From the NCBI GenBank assembly GCA_001931535.1, contig CP016211.1, positions 6,245,573 through 6,309,572 on the forward strand: a stretch of 64,000 nt of DNA, in the 5' to 3' direction. Positions 18,157-27,190 of this stretch are shown here, one piece after another. The stretch's first letter is position 1, and the number at the start of each line of letters is the position of its first letter. This stretch comes from Minicystis rosea. Its GTDB lineage: Bacteria; Myxococcota_A; Polyangia; Polyangiales; Polyangiaceae. Under the pieces are notes generated by a model. That model saw only the letters and a program-made list of their open reading frames with translations, searched no databases and was not told the origin of the DNA. The translations under genes were made by a program, and so were the position numbers.

Positions 18157-19647
18157 TCACAACCCCTCGGGCTTCCAATCGGTGCCACCGCCGCGAGGGC
18201 GCTTCGGCCCGGTCGACGCAGGCGGGCGCCCATTCGCGGGCGGCGTCGCATTCGGCCGCGCGCTCGCCGACGGTGCGGCCGTCGGCTCCGCACTGCTCGC
18301 CGCGGTGACTACCGTCGTGACGGCCGGCGCCGCCGTCGCAGACGCGCTCGCCGAAGGCAGCGTCGACGCGGCCGAAGCAGCCGATGCGGCCGGCGCCGGC
18401 GCGCTCGCCGTGCCGCCGAGCAAGCGTGTGCCCATCACCGCGGCACCCGCGACGGCGACGAGCACCGCGATCATGGCGCCGATGCGCGCCGGTGATCGCT
18501 GCGGCGCGAGCGCCGCGCTCGGCGCAGACAGCACCGATGCCACCTGACTGTTGCCGTCCGCCGCGGGCGCTTGCGCGTGCGCCGCGATCGCCGGCGCAGC
18601 GCTCGCCGCCGGTGCAGCCGCGAGCCCACCGGAAGCATCAGGCGCGGGAAGGCGCGCGCTCGATCCCGGCCGCGAACGCCCGCTCCCCTCGCCGGGGATC
18701 ACCTCCATCGGAGGCACTTCGATCGGCTTGTGGGCCCCGAGCTCCTTCACGTAGCCCGCGAGGACACGCGGCGTCGCCAGCGTGATCCCAGCCTCTTCCG
18801 CGGCCACTTCGAGCGCCTCCGCGAAGGCGAGCGCCGTCGGATGTCGCTCCGCCGGATCGACGCGCAGGGCACGCATGCACTCGCGATCGAGAGCCGCCGC
18901 GACGCTCGGATTCACGTCGCGCGGCGATCGCTGCGCGCCCGTCATGACCGCGACCACGAGCGCACCGTCGTTGTCGGCGCGGAAGAGCCGCTCCCCCGCG
19001 AGCAGCTCCCAGAGCACGACGCCTGCTCCATACACGTCGGCGCGCCGATCGAGCGGCTCGGCGCGCACCTGCTGCGGCGGCATGTACGCGAGCTTGCCCT
19101 TCACCTCTCCGCGTCGCGTCGACGAGAGCCGCGCCTCGGCGCGGGCCACACCGAAGTCGGTGATCTTGGCCTGCCCGTCGACGCTCACGAGGATGTTCTG
19201 CGGCGAGACATCGCGATGCACGATGTTGAGCGGCTCGCCCGCGGGCCCCGTCTGCTCGTGCGCCGCATGCAAGCCGAGCAGCGCGTCGATCACGATCCGC
19301 AGCGCCACGCCGATCGGCACGCGCTGCCCTCGCTTCGACGCGGCGCGCGTGATGGCGAAGAGGCTCGGCCCCTCGACGTACTCCATCACGAGGAAGAGCC
19401 CCTCGGGCCCATCCTGCACGTCGACCGTGCCCACCACGTTCGGGTGGCGGATGCGCGCAGCCACGCGCGCTTCGTCGAGGAACATGGCGGAGAAGTCGGG
19501 ATCGTCCGACATCCCCGGGTGCATCACCTTGATGGCGACGAGCCGCTCGAACCCGCCGGCGCCGACGGCGCGGGCCAGATGCACCGTAGCCATGCCGCCC
19601 GACGCGATGGGCTGAAGCGTCTCGTAGCGACCAAAGCGAGAACCCAC
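18157..19647 (-). CDS. Membrane-anchored Ser/Thr protein kinase with altered APE motif
   Basis: This 496-residue Hanks-type kinase has the Gly loop ASGGMATVH, Lys40 in VAIKVM, VHRDVSPQNIL and DFGVARA, so the ATP and catalytic residues are present. The activation-segment APE motif reads PPQ (KLAYMPPQQV), losing the conserved Glu. An Ala/Pro-rich linker leads to one membrane segment (IGAMIAVLVAVAGAAVMG, about residues 386-408) and a short low-complexity outer part. GTG 19647 is chosen because an extended -10 box ends 7 nt upstream of it and kinase homology begins here; the in-frame ATGs upstream (19749, 19692) lie beyond the promoter. The TPR-PEGA gene follows in the same operon. Confidence 0.88.
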   Translation of the reverse strand: MGSRFGRYETLQPIASGGMATVHLARAVGAGGFERLVAIKVMHPGMSDDPDFSAMFLDEARVAARIRHPNVVGTVDVQDGPEGLFLVMEYVEGPSLFAITRAASKRGQRVPIGVALRIVIDALLGLHAAHEQTGPAGEPLNIVHRDVSPQNILVSVDGQAKITDFGVARAEARLSSTRRGEVKGKLAYMPPQQVRAEPLDRRADVYGAGVVLWELLAGERLFRADNDGALVVAVMTGAQRSPRDVNPSVAAALDRECMRALRVDPAERHPTALAFAEALEVAAEEAGITLATPRVLAGYVKELGAHKPIEVPPMEVIPGEGSGRSRPGSSARLPAPDASGGLAAAPAASAAPAIAAHAQAPAADGNSQVASVLSAPSAALAPQRSPARIGAMIAVLVAVAGAAVMGTRLLGGTASAPAPAASAASAASTLPSASASATAAPAVTTVVTAASSAEPTAAPSASARPNATPPANGRPPASTGPKRPRGGGTDWKPEGL

Positions 19648-19654
19648 GCGCGGC

Positions 19655-19663
19655 AGGCTAACA
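19655..19663 (-). promoter_or_regulatory. Extended -10 box TGTTAGCCT, leaderless promoter
   Basis: It reads TGTTAGCCT on the minus strand and ends 7 nt before the kinase GTG, so RNA would start at or next to the start codon. It matches the boxes at 9636 and 24691. Confidence 0.5.
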
Positions 19664-19973
19664 CGGGTCGTCGTGCGGAGGCACGCCGACGGCATGATCG
19701 TCGAGCCGCACACCCTCCTCGGAACCCACGGACGACGTGCCTCCGCCATGTTTCGCTTGGGGTCGGATCGCGCTGTTCGTATGGCAACGTCGCGCAGCTT
19801 ACGGACGCCGATGTCCTACATCTCGATGGATCCCACGCACGCAGCGGGCGCCTTTCGCCGAAAGCGCGAAGTGCCTTTGCCCCGCAGCTCCGTCACGAAG
19901 AAGATGCTCGCGGCTCACACTCGAGACACCGTATCACCGCCGCGCCGTCACACCGCATCTCCCCGACTCCACA
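19664..19973. other. Intergenic region upstream of the kinase gene
   Basis: About 310 bp without a convincing gene. It holds an 11-bp inverted repeat, GCGGAGGCACG at 19675-19685 and its complement at 19736-19746. This lies 28-100 bp upstream of the kinase start and could be an operator. Nothing else was recognised; small open frames here are arginine/proline-rich shadows. Confidence 0.45.
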
Positions 19974-22900
19974 TCATCGCCTCGCAACGGTGAAGCGATG
20001 CGCCCCCGCCGGTACGGCGATGGACAAGCTCCTTCCCTTGCGCTCGCCCGCCGCCGGCGCGCCGTCGATCTGCACCGTCACCTCTCCCATGCTCGGCGGC
20101 AACGTCACCACGATCTCGCGCGCCGGGCCGCTGCTCGCCCCGGATGCTTTGGCCCCGGAGATCTCCATCGCCACGGGCCCCGCGCTCCGCACGCCCCAAC
20201 CGTCGAGCTCCGCCGACGTGTCCCCATTGCCCATCACGGCGAGCCGAATCGCGCCGCGCCGATGGCGCCGCGCCATCGCGATCTCGCCGGCCAGCGCCGC
20301 GCCGCCCTCGCGAACCACCGTGCCGTTCCCCGGCGACAGCAACACCACGTCCGTCCCCTCCCCGTGCTCCACGCGCGCCGCGGCACCGCCGGCCACCGCA
20401 CGAACGACGGGCTCGCGCTCCCCAGCCGCCCGCGGATAGAGCACCGTGAAGAAGTCGTCCCGCGACCCCTCCTTCGTCACGTGGATCCCATACTGCTCTT
20501 CGGAGAAATTCCCCCACGCGTAAATGACTTGTTTCCACCCCCAATGATCGGTCGTCATCGGCGCCTTCGCGGGCGCGAGCACGAAGGCGTCGAGATCGAC
20601 CCCCATCTGCCCGGGGAAATGCGCCTTTCCCTCACGAATCACCGGCTCTCGTGAGAGGCAGAAGAGGTTGTAGCTGTATTTGTCTCCCGGCTTGTCATCG
20701 ACGGTGTGGTCGCGGATGACGAGATAATTGGCCCCGAGCGGGTCGGCCGACTCGACCATCAAAAGGTGCCGAAAGCTCTCCGGTCGCGCCTTCGTCTGCG
20801 TCACGCTCCCGGCCCGCGTCACGCCCTGCGACAGCTCGGCGAATCCGGGCAAGCTCTGCACGCCGAGGAGATCGCCGGTCATCGGGCGATCTTGGGACCC
20901 CCAGCCGAAGCTCACCGTGTTGTGATAATAGCCCTCGCCCCGCAGCACCGGCGAATAGACGTTGCCCCAATCGAGGCAGAGCGGAGCGCCCTTGGCATAG
21001 TAAACGATCGAGCCGTGCTCCCCGTATGCATAGTGCGCATAGGTCGGCCCGGTCCGATGCGCCACGTAGCTGTGCCGCGGGTCGGTCCACGAGCTCCGCA
21101 AAATGCTCCCGAACCCCGGAAATCCACGGCTCGTCTCGGCCGGCGGCGCTTCGGGGAGCGTGGCATCGGTGAGCGCCGGATAAAAGCCTTTGGCCCGCCC
21201 GCCGTTGCCGTACATGGTGGCTTGGCGCTTCCAGAAGAATTGTTGGCGCGCCGCATAGGCCGGATCGCTCTTCGCCGTGGCCGCCGCCATCCAACCATTG
21301 AAGGGCGAGATCCAACCGGAGTAGGTCTGACCGACGCTGGGAATCACCATCGGTGTGTCGGCGCCCCGGAGCGAGAAGCGCCGATCCGGCGGGGTCAGGA
21401 GGAATCCGTAGAAATCGAGCGTCTCCCGAAACTGCGGCGTCGCAAAGGGATCTCGATCCGTCCCATTCTTGATGGCGGCCGAGAGCAGGAAGATCGCGTC
21501 GAGCGAAGCCGCCTGATATCCGGGCGCCTCGACCCAAGCCCCGCCGGGCATGACCCATTCGGTGAGCTCGCGATGGAGCTCTTCCTCGGCCCCGCGCAGC
21601 CACCCTTCCGCCTCGGGATGTCCGGCGAGCGCAATCCCGAGGAGGCCGCGCGGCAGCAGGATCGAGCTGCGCATGTTGGGATTGCCGCTCTGGAGGCCGG
21701 CCTCGACGTTCCAATAATCGGGGTGCGAGAGCACGTGTGCGCCGAAGATCATCACGCGCCGCACCGCGGCCTCGCGCTCGGGAGAGAGCTTGTCGGCGAC
21801 GAGATCCCAATTGAGCACGAGGCGCGTCACCTCCTCGGAGAACCAAGGACCATAACCGCCGAGCGCCGAGCGCTCCGGCGCATCCATGAAGACCCGCACG
21901 ACGCGGCGGGCGAGGCCCTCCACCACGCCCGTGAGCCAGCGGGTGTATCGCGGGTCCTCCGTCGCGAGCATCAGCTCGGGGAGCGTCTCGACCAAGTCGT
22001 GATGCGCGTAGCTCTTGTAGATGCCGAGCGGCCCGTCTTTCTGGAGCGCGGGCTCGAGGTCGCCGCAACGCTCCACGAGCTCGATGTCCGCCCGCACCCG
22101 CGCGGCGAGGACGGGGTTCGCCGCCGCCTGCTTCCTCGCCTGCGCCAGCGCAGCGCGATCGAAGAGCAACGAAGGATGCGGGCGCGGCGCGATCTTCGCG
22201 TCGAAGCCCCATTCCTTCACGTCGTCGAGCGGGAACTCCGCATACTTCACGAGCTGCGCGCGGAGCGTCCGCTCGCGCGCCGCGGGCGTGTCTTCGGCCG
22301 GCGGCGCCGTCGCAGTGAGGGCCCATTCGCGATGAAGGGGCTTGTCGGCCCGCGCGGTGAGGTTGAACGACACCTCGGCGCGGCCGCCGGGGTGCCCTTG
22401 AATCGGGAGCTGGGTGCGCTCGAATCCATCCCAGCCCGAAGGCGTCCAGCGCGAGGGCCGCACCGCGAGCACGCCTACCAGCGTATCGCTGCCCTCCGGG
22501 CGAAACCCGGCCCACTCGCAGAGACGCGGCAGCCACCAAAAGCTCCACGGGCGCAGCTTGCACACGAGCGCTTCACGGGAAGCCGCGACCGGCGTCTCGA
22601 TGAGGTGCCATGGAGGCGCGCCCTCCGCGGCCGCAAAATGGTTGCGCCAAACCACGGAGCCGGGGAGCGAGAGTCGATATCCCGTCTTCGGCAACACCGC
22701 ATCTGCGTCTTCGGTGACGAGCGCCGCTTCCTGCTTGGCCGCGAGCGTGATCAGCGCGCGATACGCGCGGCCGTCGGCGAAGCGCAGACGCTGTTGCACG
22801 ATGACGCGCACCGGCCCTTCGGACACGATCTCGGTCACCGCCTCGCTCACCGCCGGCGCGGCCTCGTCGCTCGTCCAGGCCGCCTCTCCGATCCATGCGC

Positions 22901-23402
22901 CCTGCGCGCGCCGCACGGCACGGATCGGCGGCGGCAACGCACGCACGTCCGACACCGCGCCGGACCAACGAGGCACGGTGATCTCGATGCGATCGTTCGC
23001 CAGCACGATCGCGCCGGGCTCACGCCGCACCGACACTGCGCCGGCCACGGGCGGCGCCGATCCCGCGCGCACCTCGATCGAAGCCGTCTCGTTGGGATCG
23101 AGCGTGAGCACGGTCCACACGCGACCGCGCGTGCGGCCGCCTTCGCGCGCAGTGATCTCGATCTCCGCGGGCAGCGGCGCGCCCCGCGCATCACGAAGAT
23201 GCACCGTGCTCGCAGGGAGATCGACGTCGAAGTGGATCAGCTCGTCGGACCAACGTCGCTCGAGCGGCTCGGCCAACGAGAAGCGCGCGAGCACCGGATC
23301 GAGCGCGGGCCGAGGCACGGCCGGCGCAGGCGCATCACGGCACGCGACCAGCGACACGAGGACCGCTGCGCCGAGGGCCAACCTGCGTAGCGTTCTACGC
23401 AT
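19974..23402 (-). CDS. Lipoprotein with heparinase II/III-like (polysaccharide lyase) fold
   Basis: This 1142-residue protein has a lipoprotein signal (LALGAAVLVSLVAC). A beta-rich N-terminal part of about 380 residues precedes an alpha/alpha toroid resembling alginate or heparin lyases (HDLVETLPELMLATEDPRY, ALGGYGPWFSEEV, ESGL-like NVEAGLQSGNPNMRSSILLPRGLLGIALAG). A heparinase II/III-type beta sandwich follows, with RSSWTDPRHSYVAHRTGPTYAHYAYGEHGSI and YYHNTVSF. Tyr, His and Asn in these segments are candidate catalytic residues. It probably degrades an acidic polysaccharide at the cell surface, consistent with a predatory or saprophytic lifestyle. It is divergent from the desaturase gene across an operator-like palindrome. 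Confidence 0.78.
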   Translation of the reverse strand: MRRTLRRLALGAAVLVSLVACRDAPAPAVPRPALDPVLARFSLAEPLERRWSDELIHFDVDLPASTVHLRDARGAPLPAEIEITAREGGRTRGRVWTVLTLDPNETASIEVRAGSAPPVAGAVSVRREPGAIVLANDRIEITVPRWSGAVSDVRALPPPIRAVRRAQGAWIGEAAWTSDEAAPAVSEAVTEIVSEGPVRVIVQQRLRFADGRAYRALITLAAKQEAALVTEDADAVLPKTGYRLSLPGSVVWRNHFAAAEGAPPWHLIETPVAASREALVCKLRPWSFWWLPRLCEWAGFRPEGSDTLVGVLAVRPSRWTPSGWDGFERTQLPIQGHPGGRAEVSFNLTARADKPLHREWALTATAPPAEDTPAARERTLRAQLVKYAEFPLDDVKEWGFDAKIAPRPHPSLLFDRAALAQARKQAAANPVLAARVRADIELVERCGDLEPALQKDGPLGIYKSYAHHDLVETLPELMLATEDPRYTRWLTGVVEGLARRVVRVFMDAPERSALGGYGPWFSEEVTRLVLNWDLVADKLSPEREAAVRRVMIFGAHVLSHPDYWNVEAGLQSGNPNMRSSILLPRGLLGIALAGHPEAEGWLRGAEEELHRELTEWVMPGGAWVEAPGYQAASLDAIFLLSAAIKNGTDRDPFATPQFRETLDFYGFLLTPPDRRFSLRGADTPMVIPSVGQTYSGWISPFNGWMAAATAKSDPAYAARQQFFWKRQATMYGNGGRAKGFYPALTDATLPEAPPAETSRGFPGFGSILRSSWTDPRHSYVAHRTGPTYAHYAYGEHGSIVYYAKGAPLCLDWGNVYSPVLRGEGYYHNTVSFGWGSQDRPMTGDLLGVQSLPGFAELSQGVTRAGSVTQTKARPESFRHLLMVESADPLGANYLVIRDHTVDDKPGDKYSYNLFCLSREPVIREGKAHFPGQMGVDLDAFVLAPAKAPMTTDHWGWKQVIYAWGNFSEEQYGIHVTKEGSRDDFFTVLYPRAAGEREPVVRAVAGGAAARVEHGEGTDVVLLSPGNGTVVREGGAALAGEIAMARRHRRGAIRLAVMGNGDTSAELDGWGVRSAGPVAMEISGAKASGASSGPAREIVVTLPPSMGEVTVQIDGAPAAGERKGRSLSIAVPAGAHRFTVARR

Positions 23403-23469
23403 CGTCGAAAGCTCGTCCGGGGAAAGCAGCGTTCATCGCCGTCGAAGGCGTAGTTGCGACCGCACCTGG

Positions 23470-23501
23470 CGACAATACACGCAACGGTTGCGCGATTGTC
23501 G
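23470..23501. promoter_or_regulatory. Imperfect 32-bp palindrome in a divergent promoter region
   Basis: CGACAAT (23470-23476) mirrors ATTGTCG (23495-23501), and inside it CGCAAC (23480-23485) mirrors GTTGCG (23487-23492). The element is centred in the 181-bp gap between the divergent heparinase-like and desaturase genes, so it is a candidate shared operator. Confidence 0.5.
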
Positions 23502-23583
23502 TCGTGTTTTGGCCCCAACCAAAGGCCTCGGAATTGCTTGCGGAGCCGCTTCCTGGTAACGGACCACGCACCGAGGACGTGTG

Positions 23584-24648
23584 ATGGAAGTCATCTTGGA
23601 CCACGATCGCACGGGCGCCGCAGCGCCTGCGGCGGCGAGCGAGATCGAGAAGCGGCCGCGCCCCGCCGCGCAAACGACGGGCAACGAGATCATCGCGGTC
23701 ACGCGCCCCTTCGCCGCCGAGGATCGAACGAAGAGCTGGTGGCACGTCCTCTCGACGTTCGCCGTGCTCGGCGGGCTCACGGCGGCCGCGGCGCGCTTGC
23801 CGTGGTGGCCGGCGCGCCTCGCGGCCAGCGTGCTCGAAGGGCTCGTGATCGTGCGGGCCTTCATCCTCGCGCACGACTTCCAGCACGGCGCCCTCCTCCG
23901 CAAGAGCGCGCTAGGCTCGGCGATCTTCAGCGTCTACGGCGTGCTCGTGCTCACGCCGCCGCGCATCTGGCGCGAGTCGCACAACTATCACCACGCCCAC
24001 ACGGCCAAGATCGTGGGCGCGCAGATCGGCTCGTTCCCCGTGATGACGGTGGAGATGTGGAAGCGGGCCCCGAAGGACAAGCGCCTCGCCTACAAGGCCG
24101 CGCGGCACCCGCTCAACATCCTCTTCGGGTACGTCACCATCTTCTTCCTCGGGATGTGCATCGGATCGTTCATGAAGGATCCGAAGAAGTACTGGGACTC
24201 CGCGGTCGCCGTGATCGTGCACCTCGCGCTCGTCGCCGGCCTCACCTGGTTCTTCGGCCCCGCGATGGCGCTCTTCGTCCTGGTGCTGCCGCTCGTGGTC
24301 GCGTGCGCGGTGGGCTCGTATCTCTTCTATGCCCAGCACAACTTCCCGGGCATCCACATGCAGCCTCGACAGACGTGGACCTTCGCGCGCGCCGCGCTCG
24401 AGTCCTCGAGCTACATGGCGATGGGCCCGATCATGAGCTGGTTCACCGGCGAGATCGCGCTCCATCACGTCCACCATCTCAACGCGGCGATTCCGTTCTA
24501 CCGGCTCCGTGAGGCGATGGCGGCGATTCCCGAGCTCCAAGTCCCCGCGGCGACGAGCCTCAAGCCGCGCGACATCGCCGCGTGTCTCCGACTCAAGCTC
24601 TGGGATCCGGTGAGTGGGCAGATGGTGGGTTTCCCGGAAGAGGGCTAG
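23584..24648 (+). CDS. Membrane fatty acid desaturase
   Basis: This 354-residue integral membrane di-iron enzyme introduces double bonds in acyl chains. All three histidine boxes are present: HDFQH near residue 96, HNYHH near 135 and HHVHH near 294. They are separated by hydrophobic segments (FGYVTIFFLGMCIGSFM; AVAVIVHLALVAGLTWFF; MALFVLVLPLVVACAVG). The HDxxH/HxxHH/HHxHH pattern is the FA_desaturase type. ATG 23584 is used; the preceding codon is a GTG at 23581 that could also serve. It is transcribed away from the heparinase-like gene. Temperature control of membrane fluidity is the usual role of the family. Confidence 0.87.
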   Translation: MEVILDHDRTGAAAPAAASEIEKRPRPAAQTTGNEIIAVTRPFAAEDRTKSWWHVLSTFAVLGGLTAAAARLPWWPARLAASVLEGLVIVRAFILAHDFQHGALLRKSALGSAIFSVYGVLVLTPPRIWRESHNYHHAHTAKIVGAQIGSFPVMTVEMWKRAPKDKRLAYKAARHPLNILFGYVTIFFLGMCIGSFMKDPKKYWDSAVAVIVHLALVAGLTWFFGPAMALFVLVLPLVVACAVGSYLFYAQHNFPGIHMQPRQTWTFARAALESSSYMAMGPIMSWFTGEIALHHVHHLNAAIPFYRLREAMAAIPELQVPAATSLKPRDIAACLRLKLWDPVSGQMVGFPEEG

Positions 24649-24690
24649 TTCGCCGCAAGGCTAGCAACGGAGCGGGCGCTCGCGGCCGTC

Positions 24691-24699
24691 TGCTAACCT
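24691..24699 (+). promoter_or_regulatory. Extended -10 box TGCTAACCT, leaderless promoter
   Basis: The hexamer TAACCT ends 6 nt before the ATG at 24706 and is preceded by TGn. RNA would start on the A of the start codon. No Shine-Dalgarno sequence can fit. Confidence 0.55.
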
Positions 24700-24705
24700 G
24701 CGATC

Positions 24706-25839
24706 ATGCGGATATCTCTGGCCCAGGCGCTCCCGGCCACGCCGGACACCGTCTGGGCTTTCATCACCGATCCTGCCCGGATGAACCTCTGGTCGCTGGC
24801 GCGGATCGCCGGCGTCTCTCCCGGCGACAAGGACGATCCCGGCGGCGTTGGCGCGCTCCGGCGCATCACCGTGCGGACCTCCGGTCGCGAGATCACGTTC
24901 GAGGAGGTCGTCGAGCACGCGAAGCCGCCCGAGCGCTTCGTCTACCGCGTGGTGCGCGGGCTGCCGCTGCGCGATCACCGCGGTGAGATCACGCTGCAAC
25001 CCCGGGCCGAAGGCACGTGGCTCACCTGGACGGTGGACTTCGACTTCGTCGTCCCCGGCGTGGAGATCGCGGTGCGGCCCGTGCTCGACGATCAGCTCCG
25101 CCGCAGCCTGACCGCGCTCGCGCGGACCGTCGCCGGAGCGCCCGCGGAGCCGAAGCGCGACATCGCCGCGTTCACCGACGACACCGACGAAGACGGCACG
25201 CTCGAGCGCGAGGCGGTCCGCGTCCTCGACGAGCAGCGCGTGCTCGCCGATCGACTGGCCCGCGCGAACGATCCGAAATACTGGTTCACCCGCGTCTACC
25301 AATACGTGAGCGAGGAGCAGCTCGATGGTGTGCGCGCGGGGCGCTCCACGCATCGCGCTTGGGTGCTGCGGCTGATCCCGCGCTTTCACACCTATTACGT
25401 GGAGAACCTCCGGCGCTACTCCGGCGATCTCTCCGGACACGCGGAGTCCCACTGGCAGGTGGCGTTCCGCGAAATGGATCGGGCGCGCGAGCGCGGCAGT
25501 GGCCAGCTCGTGCGCGGCTTGCTCGCAGGCGTGGCCGCGCACATCGAGGACGACCTGCCCCGCGCGCTCGCCGAGGTTCATCGCCGGTACTATGCGGGCC
25601 GCTGCGACTTCGTGCGGTTCCGCGCCGACTATCTGCTCATGGCGAGCATCTTCCGGCGCGCCGCCGATCGCCTCGTGAACGAGATGCCGCGCGAGATGCT
25701 GCCGATGTACCTGCGCGTGCTCGATCCGGTGCTGCCCGGCGACGTGCGCGACCGGTTGCTCGACACGTATTACGACGTGCCCCAGAAGCGCCGCCAAGCC
25801 TTCGAGCGGGGCGCGCGGCTCGCGGTCTGGGGCGGCTGA
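24706..25839 (+). CDS. SRPBCC-DUF5995 fusion protein
   Basis: The first 140 residues form an SRPBCC (START-like) ligand-binding domain: MRISLAQALPATPDTVWAFITDPARMNLWS, a hydrophobic-cavity pattern and a long C-terminal helix. After a charged linker, residues about 175-377 are helical. They contain HIEDDLPRALAEVHRRY and RFRADYLLMASIFRRAADRL, which resemble the DUF5995 family, where the equivalent HINxDL region is conserved. The protein is soluble with no signal peptide. A lipid- or hydrophobic-ligand role is likely but unproven. The mRNA appears leaderless, and a glycosyltransferase gene follows 60 bp downstream. Confidence 0.65.
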   Translation: MRISLAQALPATPDTVWAFITDPARMNLWSLARIAGVSPGDKDDPGGVGALRRITVRTSGREITFEEVVEHAKPPERFVYRVVRGLPLRDHRGEITLQPRAEGTWLTWTVDFDFVVPGVEIAVRPVLDDQLRRSLTALARTVAGAPAEPKRDIAAFTDDTDEDGTLEREAVRVLDEQRVLADRLARANDPKYWFTRVYQYVSEEQLDGVRAGRSTHRAWVLRLIPRFHTYYVENLRRYSGDLSGHAESHWQVAFREMDRARERGSGQLVRGLLAGVAAHIEDDLPRALAEVHRRYYAGRCDFVRFRADYLLMASIFRRAADRLVNEMPREMLPMYLRVLDPVLPGDVRDRLLDTYYDVPQKRRQAFERGARLAVWGG

Positions 25840-25844
25840 CGTGA

Positions 25845-25850
25845 TATACG
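25845..25850 (+). promoter_or_regulatory. -10-like TATACG upstream of the GT4 leader ORF
   Basis: TATACG lies 5 nt after the SRPBCC gene stop and ends 8 nt before the ATG of a 14-codon leader ORF that overlaps the GT4 start. Confidence 0.35.
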
Positions 25851-25858
25851 CGCGAGGC

Positions 25859-25903
25859 ATGAACGGTCAGCCGACGCGCGCAACGGATCCGGGGCCGGGA
25901 TGA
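25859..25903 (+). CDS. Possible 14-residue leader peptide coupled to the GT4 gene
   Basis: ATG at 25859 opens a 14-codon frame (MNGQPTRATDPGPG). Its TGA overlaps the GT4 ATG in the arrangement ATGA at 25900-25903. A -10-like TATACG ends 8 nt before its ATG. The overlap would allow translational coupling of the glycosyltransferase. With so few codons this could be chance. Confidence 0.3.
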   Translation: MNGQPTRATDPGPG

Positions 25904-27039
25904 AGGTCGCCCACGTCACGCCCTCGTATCATCCGGCCTACGTTTATGGGGGTCCGCCCGAGTCGGCGCACCAGCTCAGCCGGCACCTCGCGCAGGGCGG
26001 TTGCGAGGTGCGCGTGCTGACCACGAACGCCAACGGACCGAAGCTCACCGTCGACGTCGACACCACCCGGGCCATCGAGATGGAGCCCGGCCTCCGCGTG
26101 CGTTATTGCCCGCGGCGGCTGCCCGACTCGGTGGCGCCCTCGCTGCTCGCGCTCTTGCCGGAGCACGTGGCGTGGTGCGACGTCGTGCACCTCAACGCGG
26201 TCTACAACTTCACCACCTTCCCGGCCCTGATCGCGGCCAAGGCGGCGAACAAACCGGTGGTGTGGAGCGCGAGGGGCGCGCTCTCGCGCTGGAAGGAGAC
26301 GCGTCGCGCCGGCGCCAAAGAGGTGTGGGAGCATGCCTGTCGCCTGCTCGCGCCGCGGCGGACGGTGCTGCACGTGACCTCGGAGAGCGAGGAAACACAG
26401 GCGGCCGCGCGCATGAAGGGAATGCGGACCGCGCTCATCCCCAACGGCGTGGAGGTGCCTCGGGAGGCGCCGCGGCCCGCGCCCAGCGAGACGCTGCGCA
26501 TCCTGTATCTGGGGAGGCTCCATCCCATCAAGGGCCTCGACAATTTGGTGGCAGCGTGTGGTGCGCTGCTCCGCCGCGGGGAGCGTCGCTTCTCGCTCAC
26601 GCTCGCGGGCAGCGGCGATCCGGCCTACGAAGAGACGCTGCGACGCGCGGTCCGAGAGCACGCGGCCGAAGCGCACGTGACCTTCCTCGGTGAGGCGAAG
26701 CCCAGCGCGAAGGGGGGCCTGTTCGCGAACGCGGACCTCTTCGTCATGCCCTCGTTCACCGAGAACTTCGGGCTCGCGATCGCCGAAGCGCTGGCGCACG
26801 GCGTGCCTGTGATCGCAGGCAAGGGCACACCGTGGTCAGGCCTCGAGAGCAACGACGTGGGTCGATGGACGCCGAACGATCCGGAGAGCCTCGCCGATGC
26901 GATCGTGTCCATGCGCACACGCCCGCTCGTGGAGATGGGCGCGCGCGGCCGCGCCTGGATGGAGCGGGAGTTCGGCTGGGGCCGGGTCGCGACGGACATG
27001 CGCGCGCTGTACGATCGCCTGGTCGCGGAGGGCCGTTGA
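25900..27039 (+). CDS. Family 4 glycosyltransferase (GT-B fold)
   Basis: This 379-residue cytoplasmic retaining glycosyltransferase has the N-terminal acceptor-domain start MKVAHVTPSYHPAYVYGGPPESAHQLSRHLA with the GG loop. It also has the inter-domain strand LRILYLGRLHPIKGLDNLV, and the donor-site pattern FVMPSFTENFGLAIAEALAHGVPVIA containing the E-x7-E motif. It probably acts in polysaccharide or O-antigen synthesis; sugar and acceptor are not predictable. The start overlaps the stop of a possible leader ORF. Confidence 0.88.
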   Translation: MKVAHVTPSYHPAYVYGGPPESAHQLSRHLAQGGCEVRVLTTNANGPKLTVDVDTTRAIEMEPGLRVRYCPRRLPDSVAPSLLALLPEHVAWCDVVHLNAVYNFTTFPALIAAKAANKPVVWSARGALSRWKETRRAGAKEVWEHACRLLAPRRTVLHVTSESEETQAAARMKGMRTALIPNGVEVPREAPRPAPSETLRILYLGRLHPIKGLDNLVAACGALLRRGERRFSLTLAGSGDPAYEETLRRAVREHAAEAHVTFLGEAKPSAKGGLFANADLFVMPSFTENFGLAIAEALAHGVPVIAGKGTPWSGLESNDVGRWTPNDPESLADAIVSMRTRPLVEMGARGRAWMEREFGWGRVATDMRALYDRLVAEGR

Positions 27040-27190
27040 GGTCGGTCGCGTGTCCCCGCGCAAACGAAGCGTGGACACGCCCGGTCTCTCGTCCGCCGGA
27101 GCCCCGCGCGGGATCGATAGAGTCATTGCGCCCGCGTCCACCAGCGAGTACGCCGAGCCCCGAACGAAGCCGAGAGAGCGCGATCAAGAC

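Noticed and set aside
20706..23390. An 894-codon open frame antisense to the heparinase-like gene
   Set aside because: Same shadow composition, no start signal and no recognisable domain; the sense frame has a lipoprotein signal and lyase-like motifs.
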